Positions 1-6,252 of a DNA stretch of 6,623 nt are shown here, piece after piece. The notes beneath the pieces were generated by a model. It did not search any database. It was not told where the DNA came from and worked only from the letters and a program-made list of their open reading frames with translations. A program made the position numbers and the translations under genes. Origin of the DNA: Pseudomonadota bacterium (GTDB taxonomy: Bacteria > Pseudomonadota > Gammaproteobacteria > Burkholderiales > Thiobacillaceae); NCBI GenBank assembly GCA_021802595.1, contig JAJZRT010000216.1:1-6623 (forward strand). The letters run 5' to 3'. Position 1 is the stretch's first letter, and each line of letters starts with the position of its first letter.

Positions 1-1379
1 TCATCCGGCGTGAGCGCCACGACGCCGATGCTCGCCGTGTGGCGGATGGGCTGGCCGTCGTCGGCGCGGGCCGCCTCGGAGGTCTCGATGGCCAGGCGCA
101 GACGCTCGGCGACCAGGATGGCGCCTGCGGCATCCGTCTCGGGCAGGATGGCGGCGAATTCCTCGCCGCCCAGGCGTCCATAACTGTCGACCGCGCGCAG
201 CGTGCCGCGCAGCTGGTCAGCAATGTGGCAGATGACGCGGTCGCCGCTGGGGTGGCCCCAGCGGTCGTTGATCTGCTTGAAGCGGTCGACGTCGATCATC
301 AGCACCGCGAGCGGTTTTCCGTAGCGCTGCGCGCGCAGGGTCTCCTGCTCGCCGATATGGAGCAGCTGCCGGCGGTTGGCGATCCCCGTCAGCGCGTCGG
401 TGGTGGCCAGGGCATGCAGGGCGCGCCCCTGGGCGACCGCCTGCAGATGGGCGCGCAGCAGCGCCAGCGACAGCACCACCAGGGCGACATAGGCCAGGGC
501 AAACTGCCAGGCGCGCTGTCGCCAGCCCTCCAGGGCGCGCGCCTTGTCGTAGCCGACCAGCGCCACAAAAGGAAAACGTTCGAGTCGGCTCAGGCCATAC
601 ACCCGCTCCCGCTGGTCCAGCGGCGAGTGCGCCGAGAAGGTGGTGGTGCCGCGCGCCTGGTCGAAAGGCGGCACGCCCGCCGGCGACGCCGACCTCTTGC
701 CCAGCCGGTCCGGCATGGGCGGGTTGCGGGCGATCAGGATACCGTCGGTGTCCAGGAGGGTCTGCACGTCGAGGGGATCGACCGCGAACGACTCGATCCA
801 GCGCTGCGCGTAGTCCAGTTCCAGCACGGCCAGGGCGGCGGCCCGCATCTGGCCCTGCGGTGATGCGATCACCCGCGAGACCAGCACCACGGGCTCGCGG
901 TTGGCGGACTTCTCCGTGGGCATGTACTGGATGTGCAGGCTCTGCCCGGGCGCATGGCTGGGCGCCGAGCAGAATCGCTGGCGGCTTAGGGTGCCGAGCA
1001 GGGCCTTGTTACGCCCGAGGGCAACGAAGCGGCAGTGCTCATCCAGCAACACCAGATCCGTCAGGCCGGGTACCGTGCCCAGCTTGGCTTCCAGCAGGGG
1101 TGCCAGGCTGGCGAGTGGTGTCTTGCGTGCGAGGGCCAAGTCGACATGGCCGGCGATGTCCCGCAGGACAAAATCGGCGGTCAGCAGGGTGTCGCCAAAC
1201 AGGGTGCTGATGAGCTGGCTCTGGTAACTGGCCACGCGCGCCACTTCCGCCACCGTCCGTTCCCGCTCCCGCCAGAAATCGTAGGCCAGCCAGACGCCGA
1301 CGGCCGCCAGGAGGGTGATCGCAGTACTGAAAACCAACAGGGGGCGGGTGAAGAACTTCGGGCGAGGGGCGGACGTCAT
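1..1379 (-). CDS. Membrane-bound sensor diguanylate cyclase (GGDEF), C-terminus cut by window edge
   Basis: Translating the minus strand from ATG at 1379 gives 459 residues with no stop before the window edge, so the C-terminus is missing. A first membrane segment lies at about residues 13-33, followed by a roughly 255-residue extracytoplasmic region and a second membrane segment at about 291-312. The extracytoplasmic part contains LLDTDGILIAR (208-218), a pattern typical of Cache-type sensor domains; the ligand is unknown. The GGDEF domain opens with DALTGIANRR (328-337), has the metal-binding IDVD (362-365) and the active-site GGEEF (404-408), a catalytically competent variant. An RAVD inhibitory site (395-398) sits exactly five residues before GGEEF, so c-di-GMP product inhibition is expected. 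The protein should make c-di-GMP from two GTP in response to a periplasmic signal. No strong ribosome-binding site precedes the ATG; the start was chosen because it places the first membrane helix sensibly. Confidence 0.93.
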   Translation of the reverse strand, partial: MTSAPRPKFFTRPLLVFSTAITLLAAVGVWLAYDFWRERERTVAEVARVASYQSQLISTLFGDTLLTADFVLRDIAGHVDLALARKTPLASLAPLLEAKLGTVPGLTDLVLLDEHCRFVALGRNKALLGTLSRQRFCSAPSHAPGQSLHIQYMPTEKSANREPVVLVSRVIASPQGQMRAAALAVLELDYAQRWIESFAVDPLDVQTLLDTDGILIARNPPMPDRLGKRSASPAGVPPFDQARGTTTFSAHSPLDQRERVYGLSRLERFPFVALVGYDKARALEGWRQRAWQFALAYVALVVLSLALLRAHLQAVAQGRALHALATTDALTGIANRRQLLHIGEQETLRAQRYGKPLAVLMIDVDRFKQINDRWGHPSGDRVICHIADQLRGTLRAVDSYGRLGGEEFAAILPETDAAGAILVAERLRLAIETSEAARADDGQPIRHTASIGVVALTPD

Positions 1380-1463
1380 GGGCGGCGCAGTACGGGCAAC
1401 CCATGATTGTCGGGCACGCGGCCCGGGCGCCGCGCCTTGCGGCACATCATCGACGGCCGGAGT

Positions 1464-1476
1464 GTGAAAGATTCAC
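1464..1476. repeat. Perfect 13-bp palindrome upstream of the diguanylate cyclase gene
   Basis: The sequence GTGAA-AGA-TTCAC is a perfect inverted repeat with 5-bp arms and a 3-bp centre. It lies about 85 bp upstream of the diguanylate cyclase start. Read as TGTGA-N5-TCACG it resembles a CRP half-site pair but with a spacer one base too short, so I do not call it a CRP site. It could be an operator for the cyclase gene; that is inference only. Confidence 0.35.
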
Positions 1477-1500
1477 GTGCCGGAGCGGGGGCGGTAGGGT

Positions 1501-1524
1501 TGCCCGCCCGCTTTGAGGCGGGCA
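1501..1524. repeat. GC-rich hairpin, 8-bp perfect stem
   Basis: TGCCCGCC (1501-1508) and GGCGGGCA (1517-1524) form a perfect 8-bp stem around an 8-base loop. There is no T-run on either side in either direction, so an intrinsic terminator is not supported. It lies between the start of the diguanylate cyclase gene and the broken oxidoreductase remnant. Confidence 0.45.
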
Positions 1525-1582
1525 GGCGTGCACGAAGTGTTCAAGTGCAGGACAAGACGGCGAGCCCGTCGCGCCGCTACGT

Positions 1583-1885
1583 GGCCGCTGCCACCGGAGG
1601 GCCTTTACTGCCGTCACGGCCGTGATGGACGTGCTAAGCCTGGTCCCGGGCGCCAAGCCCGAGATCATCGTGTCCAACTGCGGCATGGCCGGCAGCTTCG
1701 GCTACGAGGCCGAGCACTATGACGTCTCGATGCAGATGGCCGAGGCAGCGCTGCTGCCGGCCGTGCGCGCCAAGGCGGATGCCATTGTGGTGCCCGACGG
1801 CACAAGCTGCCGGCACCAAATTGCCGATGGGGCGCAGCGGAAGGCGGTGCATGTGGCGAGGTTGTTGGAGAGGCAGTTGGTGTAG
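1583..1885 (+). pseudogene. 3' remnant of a FAD-linked oxidase/Fe-S oxidoreductase (CCG domain end)
   Basis: The reading frame encodes roughly the last 100 residues of the large FAD-linked oxidase/Fe-S oxidoreductase family (glycolate oxidase/D-2-hydroxyacid dehydrogenase type). Recognisable pieces are GRCHRRAF (1583-1606, usually HGHCHQxAF), NCGMAGSFGYEAEHYD (from 1676) and DGTSCRHQI (1796-1822), ending at TAG 1883-1885. Family members normally run to many hundreds of residues with a FAD-binding domain; nothing of that is visible here, and an in-frame stop lies at 1514-1516, so the 5' part is gone. The usual CCG motif, whose cysteines bind an Fe-S cluster, has its first Cys replaced by Asn, and the HGHCH motif has also changed; both fit decay. 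A short reading frame could start at GTG 1622, but I see no ribosome-binding site, and a functional protein is unlikely. Confidence 0.8.
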
Positions 1886-2070
1886 AGCCGCGCACCGCCC
1901 TCCGCGAGTTGCCAACTTTCGATGCACTGGAGGGAAGTCCGCCAGTCGGTGAATCGGGCTCGCGTATCGCATTTGTGCGTGACTGAGGGGTATGCCGACG
2001 CAGTCCGTCGCTGTGCTCGGCTTTGTCAGGGCTTCCGAGACAACCTGATGCCTTGGCTTATAGTGCGGAC
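1886..2070. other. Left edge of the lower-GC block; no gene seen
   Basis: This spacer runs from the stop of the broken oxidoreductase to the translation start region of the GHKL gene. An open frame continues upstream of ATG 2084 to 1922, but its residues do not look like the protein family and no ribosome-binding site precedes it. Base composition shifts here from the very GC-rich left flank to the milder composition of the central genes, so the junction of acquired DNA probably lies within this stretch. A small inverted repeat (CGACG-CAGTC-CGTCG, 1996-2010) and a possible -10 element (TATAGT, 2059-2064) without a convincing -35 are present. Confidence 0.4.
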
Positions 2071-2071
2071 C

Positions 2072-2078
2072 AAGGAGG
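2072..2078 (+). promoter_or_regulatory. Strong Shine-Dalgarno deciding the start of the GHKL-nuclease gene
   Basis: AAGGAGG is followed by five bases and then ATG at 2084. This near-perfect ribosome-binding site sets the start at 2084, rather than the ATG at 1922 that merely opens the same frame. Confidence 0.88.
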
Positions 2079-2083
2079 AGCCC

Positions 2084-4075
2084 ATGACTGAGCCGACAAG
2101 AGAAGTTGCGAGTAAGGACGCAGAAGAGAGTCCGTACTTGATGCAGATTGACATGCGCGTGCTGGACCATCTCGGCCTGCGTCTATACAGCAACGCTGCT
2201 GCGGTTCTTTCCGAGGCAGTAGCCAATGCATGGGACGCAGATGCGACGAATGTCCAGATTGTCATCCAGCCTGATGAGGTGATCATAGAGGACGACGGAC
2301 TCGGTATGGACCTCCGTGTCATCAATGATCGATTTCTTATGGTCGGCTACGACAAGCGCGAAACCGAAGGTCCCAGGTCCCCAAAGGGGCGTCTGCATAT
2401 GGGGCGTAAAGGGATCGGAAAATTGTCTCTATTCTCCATTGCGGAGGTTGTGACCATTCATACGGTTAAGAATGGCGAGCAGCACGCCTTCGAGATGTCA
2501 ACCACTGATATCGAGAAGGCAATAGCTACTCCCGGAGGTGTTTACCGACCGAAGCAGGTTGATTTCATGGGGTCGGATGCTGGGACTCGAATTGTTCTTA
2601 CTAGCCTGAAGCGTCGGCGAATGCTGGCGAGTGAGCAGGCCCTTCGCAAGCGTGTGGCCAGACGTTTTTCAGTGATTGGATATAAGTCACCCGAGGGCGA
2701 CAGCTTCAATGTCAGCGTCAATGGAAAACCGATTGGCTCAGATGACCGTGAAGACCTTAAAGGGCTTGAGTTCATCTGGACCTTTGGACGAGAACGTAAC
2801 GACCTGACTAGGCAATGTCCGGCGTTGAAACACACTGCCGTCGTTTCCTCTGACGTTGACGGGGCAAAGGGGTGGTTCGTGAGCGGATGGCTCGGCGCTG
2901 CACCTAGACCTACTGACCTACGAAAGGAAGATGCTGGTTCAATGAACGGAATAGTCGTTGTCGCCCGCGGCCGTCTGATCCAGGAAAACATCCTCGACAA
3001 ACTCGACTTCAACCGCCTGTTCGCCAACTACGTGACAGGGCAAGTGGAAGCGGATTTTCTCGACGTTGAACAAGAGGCCGATATTGCCACGAGTGACCGG
3101 CAGCGTTTGATCGAGGATGACGAGCGATATATCGCTTTACTCCAGTTTCTCCGAAGAGCGCTTCTTGATGCGTCCGAAGACTGGACGCGACTTCGGAACC
3201 TATATCGTGCGGAGGAGGTGGTGCAAGACGTGCCAGTTCTCGAGAATTGGGTGAAGGGTTTGCCAGAGGGGCAGCAGGCACCCGCGCGACAAATGCTTGG
3301 TCTGATCGGTGGCGTCGAAGTAGAGAAGGCGGAAGATAAGCGCAGCCTCTACAAGGCTGGAGTCCTGGCCTTTGAGCGCATGCGATTACAGGAGGCCAGT
3401 CATCTTTTGGGGCAGCTGGAACAGTTGACGGCAGAGGCAATCATGCCGTTGTTGGCCGATCTTGCGTCTCTCGAGGGGTCAATGTATCGCGACATCGTTA
3501 AGGAACGCCTGGCGGTGATCAAGGCGTTCACCGGACTGGTTGACGATGACGCCAAAGAGAAAGTGCTTCAGCGCTCACTGTTCGATAACATGTGGCTACT
3601 CGACCCGGGTTGGGAGAGGGCGACTGGAAGTGAGCGTATGGAGGAGAAGCTTCGAAGCGAGTACAAGGATTTTGCGAAGGATCTCAACGATGATCAGAGC
3701 AAAGGCCGGATTGACATCAGATACCGCAAGAATGCGGGGCAGCACATCATCGTCGAGCTCAAGCGTGCGGGGCGTGTCATGACAATCAGCGAATTGCTGG
3801 AGCAGGGGCTGAAATACAAGAGTGCGCTTGAGCACTGCGTTCGAGCTCAGGAGGGGCCTGAAACCATTCCCAATGTTGAGGTCGTTTTTGTTCTGGGACG
3901 TGAAATTGCCGAAGCGGCACTACAACCGGACACCGTGCGAAAGACACTTGAGGGCCTGAATGCTCGCGTTATGTACTATGAACAGCTGATCCAAGGTGCG
4001 AGCGCGGCCTACAATGAGTTTCTTCAGCGATCAGCGAAGGCAGATCGAATCGAGGCGCTAGTTGCGGATCTGTGA
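2084..4075 (+). CDS. GHKL ATPase fused to a PD-(D/E)XK nuclease-like domain, candidate restriction protein
   Basis: The product is 663 residues. Residues about 20-175 form a GHKL (MutL/Hsp90/MORC-type) ATPase: N-box SEAVANAWDADA (43-54) with likely general base E44 and Mg-binding N48, DDGLGM (70-75), lid motif GRKGIGKLSLF (107-117) and a GTRIVL strand (167-172). Residues about 200-330 resemble the S5-like transducer of MutL/MORC proteins (FNVSVNGKPI, ARGRLIQENI). Residues about 340-500 are mainly charged helices. The C-terminus looks like a PD-(D/E)XK nuclease: E526 in a first helix, GRIDI with D544, VELK with E558 and K560, and a Q574-x3-Y578 motif. No signal peptide or membrane helix is visible. 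The gene faces a cytosine methyltransferase and vsr, and its last 18 bases overlap the methyltransferase gene tail to tail. I infer an ATP-gated DNA-binding clamp that cleaves unmodified or foreign DNA. The ATPase call is firm, the nuclease call probable, the restriction role inferred. Confidence 0.9.
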   Translation: MTEPTREVASKDAEESPYLMQIDMRVLDHLGLRLYSNAAAVLSEAVANAWDADATNVQIVIQPDEVIIEDDGLGMDLRVINDRFLMVGYDKRETEGPRSPKGRLHMGRKGIGKLSLFSIAEVVTIHTVKNGEQHAFEMSTTDIEKAIATPGGVYRPKQVDFMGSDAGTRIVLTSLKRRRMLASEQALRKRVARRFSVIGYKSPEGDSFNVSVNGKPIGSDDREDLKGLEFIWTFGRERNDLTRQCPALKHTAVVSSDVDGAKGWFVSGWLGAAPRPTDLRKEDAGSMNGIVVVARGRLIQENILDKLDFNRLFANYVTGQVEADFLDVEQEADIATSDRQRLIEDDERYIALLQFLRRALLDASEDWTRLRNLYRAEEVVQDVPVLENWVKGLPEGQQAPARQMLGLIGGVEVEKAEDKRSLYKAGVLAFERMRLQEASHLLGQLEQLTAEAIMPLLADLASLEGSMYRDIVKERLAVIKAFTGLVDDDAKEKVLQRSLFDNMWLLDPGWERATGSERMEEKLRSEYKDFAKDLNDDQSKGRIDIRYRKNAGQHIIVELKRAGRVMTISELLEQGLKYKSALEHCVRAQEGPETIPNVEVVFVLGREIAEAALQPDTVRKTLEGLNARVMYYEQLIQGASAAYNEFLQRSAKADRIEALVADL

Positions 4076-5125
4076 TGGGCACGCAGCCACTTCGCTTAGA
4101 TGTCGTATGAATGCCATCCCGATCACTTCTCCCAGTCTAGGAGGGACAGCGTTTCCAATCATTCGACCTAGACGAACGAAGGTCACTTCGTCTTTGGGGC
4201 CTACAAACTGATAGTCCCTCGGGAAGGACTGAAGGATCGCTGCCTCCCGAGGCGTGATTGCACGGTCCTCTGTGGGATGGCCGAACCTCCCCGTTCCGAA
4301 GTTGAAGAACTGAGTAGTTATCGTCGGTGCGGGCTGATCAGCACGCATCCGAGCGTAGACACTTCGATAGGTACTGCCAGATTCTCGCGTATGACATTCC
4401 GAGCGGAGTGACTCTGGCCAGTCGTGCCAAGTGCCTCCGGGCTTTGAATGCCGGATTCGTTGAAGATTGAGATGTGTGAGACTCCTCGCCATATGAATTC
4501 GATCGGTTTGATCGCGTTCGCCAGCAGCCAGCGCTGGTAGCCCAGAGAGGACCTCTGCAACCGTTTTCTCCTTGGCTCCTAAGGGAAACTCCAGCTTGGG
4601 TGTTTTCCCGATGCGCGACGCAAGTAAGACTAGGCGCCGTCGCTGCTGCGGGATTCCGAGCTTGGCACACGGCACGCTCCGAAACCAGACGTCGTACCCT
4701 AGCTTCTTCAGTGTTTCGGTGAATTCGATGAACGGCGCATGGGAGCGTACGCTGGGAACATTCTCCATCGTCACCAATTCTGGGCGGCACGACCGGACAA
4801 GCCTTGCGAAATGCTGCAGCAGCGGATAGCGAGGATCTTCCTTATCCCCATCCCGGCTTGAATGAGCCGCAGACGAAAAAGGCTGACATGGAGCGCAGCC
4901 TGCGAGAAGCCGAACAGCCTTATCTGACCAGAGCTTCTTAAGCTCGGGGCCCGTTACTGTCGCTACGTCTCGGCAGTGGAACTTTGCGCCTGAGTTATTT
5001 TTTTCGTATGCGTACTTGCAGTGCTCGTCGGTATCAAAGCCGGCGACAACCTTTACGCCTGCATCAATCAGGCCGCGCGTCAGGCCTCCGGCGCCGCAGA
5101 AGAGATCGATTGCTTCGATTCGCAT
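4058..5125 (-). CDS. DNA (cytosine-5-)methyltransferase of a restriction-modification module
   Basis: This 355-residue enzyme transfers a methyl group from S-adenosylmethionine to C5 of cytosine in DNA. The family motifs are in order: motif I DLFCGAGG (7-14), motif IV with PCQPFS (79-84) and catalytic C80, motif VI ENV (121-123), motif VIII QRRRL (161-165), motif IX region TPREAAILQSFP (291-302) and motif X IGNAVPP (323-329). The target-recognition region lies between motifs VIII and IX (about 170-285) and is short, consistent with a single short target, which I cannot name. The length is normal for a single-domain type II methyltransferase. ATG 5125 puts motif I at residue 7, as is usual; no good ribosome-binding site is seen. 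It lies 48 bp downstream of vsr on the same strand, probably in one transcript, and its 3' end overlaps the opposing GHKL-nuclease gene by 18 bp. All catalytic residues are intact, so it is probably active. Confidence 0.96.
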   Translation of the reverse strand: MRIEAIDLFCGAGGLTRGLIDAGVKVVAGFDTDEHCKYAYEKNNSGAKFHCRDVATVTGPELKKLWSDKAVRLLAGCAPCQPFSSAAHSSRDGDKEDPRYPLLQHFARLVRSCRPELVTMENVPSVRSHAPFIEFTETLKKLGYDVWFRSVPCAKLGIPQQRRRLVLLASRIGKTPKLEFPLGAKEKTVAEVLSGLPALAAGERDQTDRIHMARSLTHLNLQRIRHSKPGGTWHDWPESLRSECHTRESGSTYRSVYARMRADQPAPTITTQFFNFGTGRFGHPTEDRAITPREAAILQSFPRDYQFVGPKDEVTFVRLGRMIGNAVPPRLGEVIGMAFIRHLSEVAACPSQIRN

Positions 5126-5156
5126 AGTGTTGAAGTTTAAGCTGCTGGGTGATGGG

Positions 5157-5170
5157 TAGATCTAGGTCTA
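5157..5170. repeat. Imperfect inverted repeat in the vsr-methyltransferase gap
   Basis: TAGATCT-AGGTCTA is a 7+7 bp inverted repeat with one mismatch, just after the vsr stop and about 32 bp before the methyltransferase start. It could be an operator, since some R-M systems autoregulate the methylase, but a 14-bp AT-leaning palindrome can also arise by chance. Confidence 0.3.
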
Positions 5171-5173
5171 TCT

Positions 5174-5593
5174 CTAATGCTTGTGGTCTGGGAAATGCCG
5201 CAGCAGAACTGATCGGAGCGTCTCTGGATCTCGCGTCTCACACTCCCAGACTTCGATGACGCGCCAGCCTAGGCATTCGAGGGCATGGCGCTTCTGCGCA
5301 TCTCGCTCCTGATTTGCCATGAACTTTTTCCGCCAGAACTCTTGCCTAGTTTTAGGGGTGGTAGCAAGCCGGCAATTATGGCGGTGCCAGAAGCACCCGT
5401 GTACGAATACAACAGTCTGATGACGAGGTAGCACGATGTCTGGCGTACCTGGTAGGTTTCGAACATGAAGCCGAAATCTCAGTCCCATCCTATGGAGGGC
5501 CGATCGGACGCGTATTTCCGGCACGGAGTTCTTTGGGCCGATGCGACCCATGAGTGCGGATCTAGCGGAAGCACTAATGGAGTCCATGTTCAC
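5174..5593 (-). CDS. vsr: Very short patch repair endonuclease (Vsr), T:G mismatch specific
   Basis: Vsr nicks DNA 5' of the T in T:G mismatches created by deamination of 5-methylcytosine, starting very short patch repair. The 139-residue product aligns with E. coli Vsr at an offset of +1: E26, catalytic D52 in PGTPDIV, and H65 and H70 in HGCFWHRHNC; zinc ligands C67, H72, C74 and C118 (WEC); mismatch-intercalating F68, W69 and W87. All key residues are present, so it should be active. It is slightly shorter than E. coli Vsr (156 residues), lacking the extra C-terminal tail. Translation could start at GTG 5593 or, two codons later, at ATG 5587; neither has a good ribosome-binding site. It is the first gene of the presumed vsr-methyltransferase transcript, which implies it repairs mutations made by that methylase's own target sites rather than Dcm sites. 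Confidence 0.95.
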   Translation of the reverse strand: MNMDSISASARSALMGRIGPKNSVPEIRVRSALHRMGLRFRLHVRNLPGTPDIVLPRHQTVVFVHGCFWHRHNCRLATTPKTRQEFWRKKFMANQERDAQKRHALECLGWRVIEVWECETRDPETLRSVLLRHFPDHKH

Positions 5594-5663
5594 TGCATGC
5601 TTGTGCTATGTACGCGGGGTAGTTGGCGCCTATTCTCCAGGCCGACGCTTAGTCACAGGCTGG

Positions 5664-5690
5664 ATCATAAGCTGCAGGGGGTAACCACAA
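5664..5690 (-). promoter_or_regulatory. Candidate sigma70 promoter for vsr-methyltransferase
   Basis: On the minus strand a near-consensus -10 TATGAT (5669-5664) is preceded, after a 15-bp spacer, by TTGTGG (5690-5685). The spacer is shorter than the preferred 17 bp, and the predicted leader to the vsr start is about 65 bases. It is the best promoter-like match upstream of vsr, found by eye only. Confidence 0.3.
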
Positions 5691-5715
5691 GGGCTCACCG
5701 CGATCCGACAGACGC

Positions 5716-5758
5716 AAAGGGTAAAGGGTAAAGGGTAAAGGGTAAAGGGTAAAGGGGG
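5716..5758 (+). repeat. 7-bp tandem repeat AAAGGGT, about six copies, G-quadruplex-capable
   Basis: Five exact copies of AAAGGGT (5716-5750) are followed by a partial copy AAAGGG that runs into extra Gs (5751-5758). The plus strand thus carries six runs of at least three Gs with TAAA loops, enough to fold a G-quadruplex. The unit is GGGTAAA, not the plant telomere unit GGGTTTA. It lies between arfB and vsr, outside any supported gene. For transcription coming leftward from arfB the G-rich strand is the template. Confidence 0.9.
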
Positions 5759-5814
5759 CCACTGGGGGCAGATCCTGCATTCCGGCATTTCCTTTCCGCC
5801 CTTTTCCGGCTGGT

Positions 5815-5830
5815 CATACTTTTTCGTATG
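5815..5830. repeat. Small hairpin downstream of arfB
   Basis: CATAC-TTTTTC-GTATG is a perfect 5-bp inverted repeat with a 6-base loop, some 20 bases beyond the arfB stop. Outer GGT and ACC segments could extend it with a 4-base bulge. Without a GC-rich stem or a trailing T-run in the arfB direction it is at best a weak terminator. Confidence 0.3.
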
Positions 5831-5850
5831 CAAGACCTGACGCTGCCGGT

Positions 5851-6249
5851 CTACTCGTCCACCCTGCGCCGCGTGGCCTTCACCTGCGAGCGCAGTGCCT
5901 TGCCCTCCAGCCGGCGCTGCCGGGAGCCGTAGGTGGGTTTCGTCGGGCGCCGGATCTCCGGCACCTGCGCGGCCTGCTCTACGATTTCCTGCAGCCGTTC
6001 CAGCGCCGCGGCCCGGTTCTGGTCCTGGCTGCGGGCGGCTTGCGCCTTCAGCAGCAGGATGCCGTCCTTGCTCACGCGCCGGCCCGGCAGCGCCAGCAGG
6101 CGTTCCTTCACGGCAGCGGGCAGGGAGGAGGCGCGGATGTCGAAGCGCAGGTGGACGGCGGTGGAGACCTTGTTGACGTTTTGGCCGCCCGGGCCCTGCG
6201 AGCGCATGGCCGTGATCTCGACTTCGTCTTCCCGTACGCGCACCGTCAT
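5851..6249 (-). CDS. arfB: Alternative ribosome-rescue factor ArfB (YaeJ), peptidyl-tRNA hydrolase
   Basis: ArfB enters stalled, non-stop ribosomes and hydrolyses the peptidyl-tRNA. The 132-residue product has the release-factor GGQ motif at 21-23 inside SQGPGGQNVNK, the conserved HLRFDIRASSLP segment (33-44) and a basic C-terminal tail rich in Arg and Lys (about 105-130), which in this family lies in the empty mRNA channel. E. coli ArfB is 140 residues; the difference is mostly a shorter N-terminus before the GGQ domain. The start at ATG 6249 follows the stop of the upstream pseudouridine synthase gene after three bases, so the two are almost certainly co-transcribed and may be translationally coupled. 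It has the GC-rich composition of the resident genes, unlike the R-M block to its left. Confidence 0.96.
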   Translation of the reverse strand: MTVRVREDEVEITAMRSQGPGGQNVNKVSTAVHLRFDIRASSLPAAVKERLLALPGRRVSKDGILLLKAQAARSQDQNRAAALERLQEIVEQAAQVPEIRRPTKPTYGSRQRRLEGKALRSQVKATRRRVDE

Positions 6250-6252
6250 GGC

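Noticed and set aside
39..863. 274-codon plus-strand open frame
   Set aside because: It is the antisense shadow of the diguanylate cyclase in high-GC DNA; the minus strand carries the GGEEF, RxxD and IDVD motifs.
1463..1477. CRP binding site (TGTGA...TCACG)
   Set aside because: The two half-sites are separated by five bases instead of the required six, and one arm deviates.
1922..2083. N-terminal extension of the GHKL protein to ATG 1922
   Set aside because: No ribosome-binding site precedes 1922, the extra 54 residues do not resemble the family, and a strong AAGGAGG sits just before ATG 2084.
5716..5758. CRISPR array or telomere repeat
   Set aside because: The unit is only 7 bp with no spacers, and the heptamer GGGTAAA is not a known telomere unit; it is a simple tandem repeat.
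5815..5830. Intrinsic terminator of arfB
   Set aside because: The stem is only 5 bp and AT-rich, and no T-run follows in the direction of arfB transcription.
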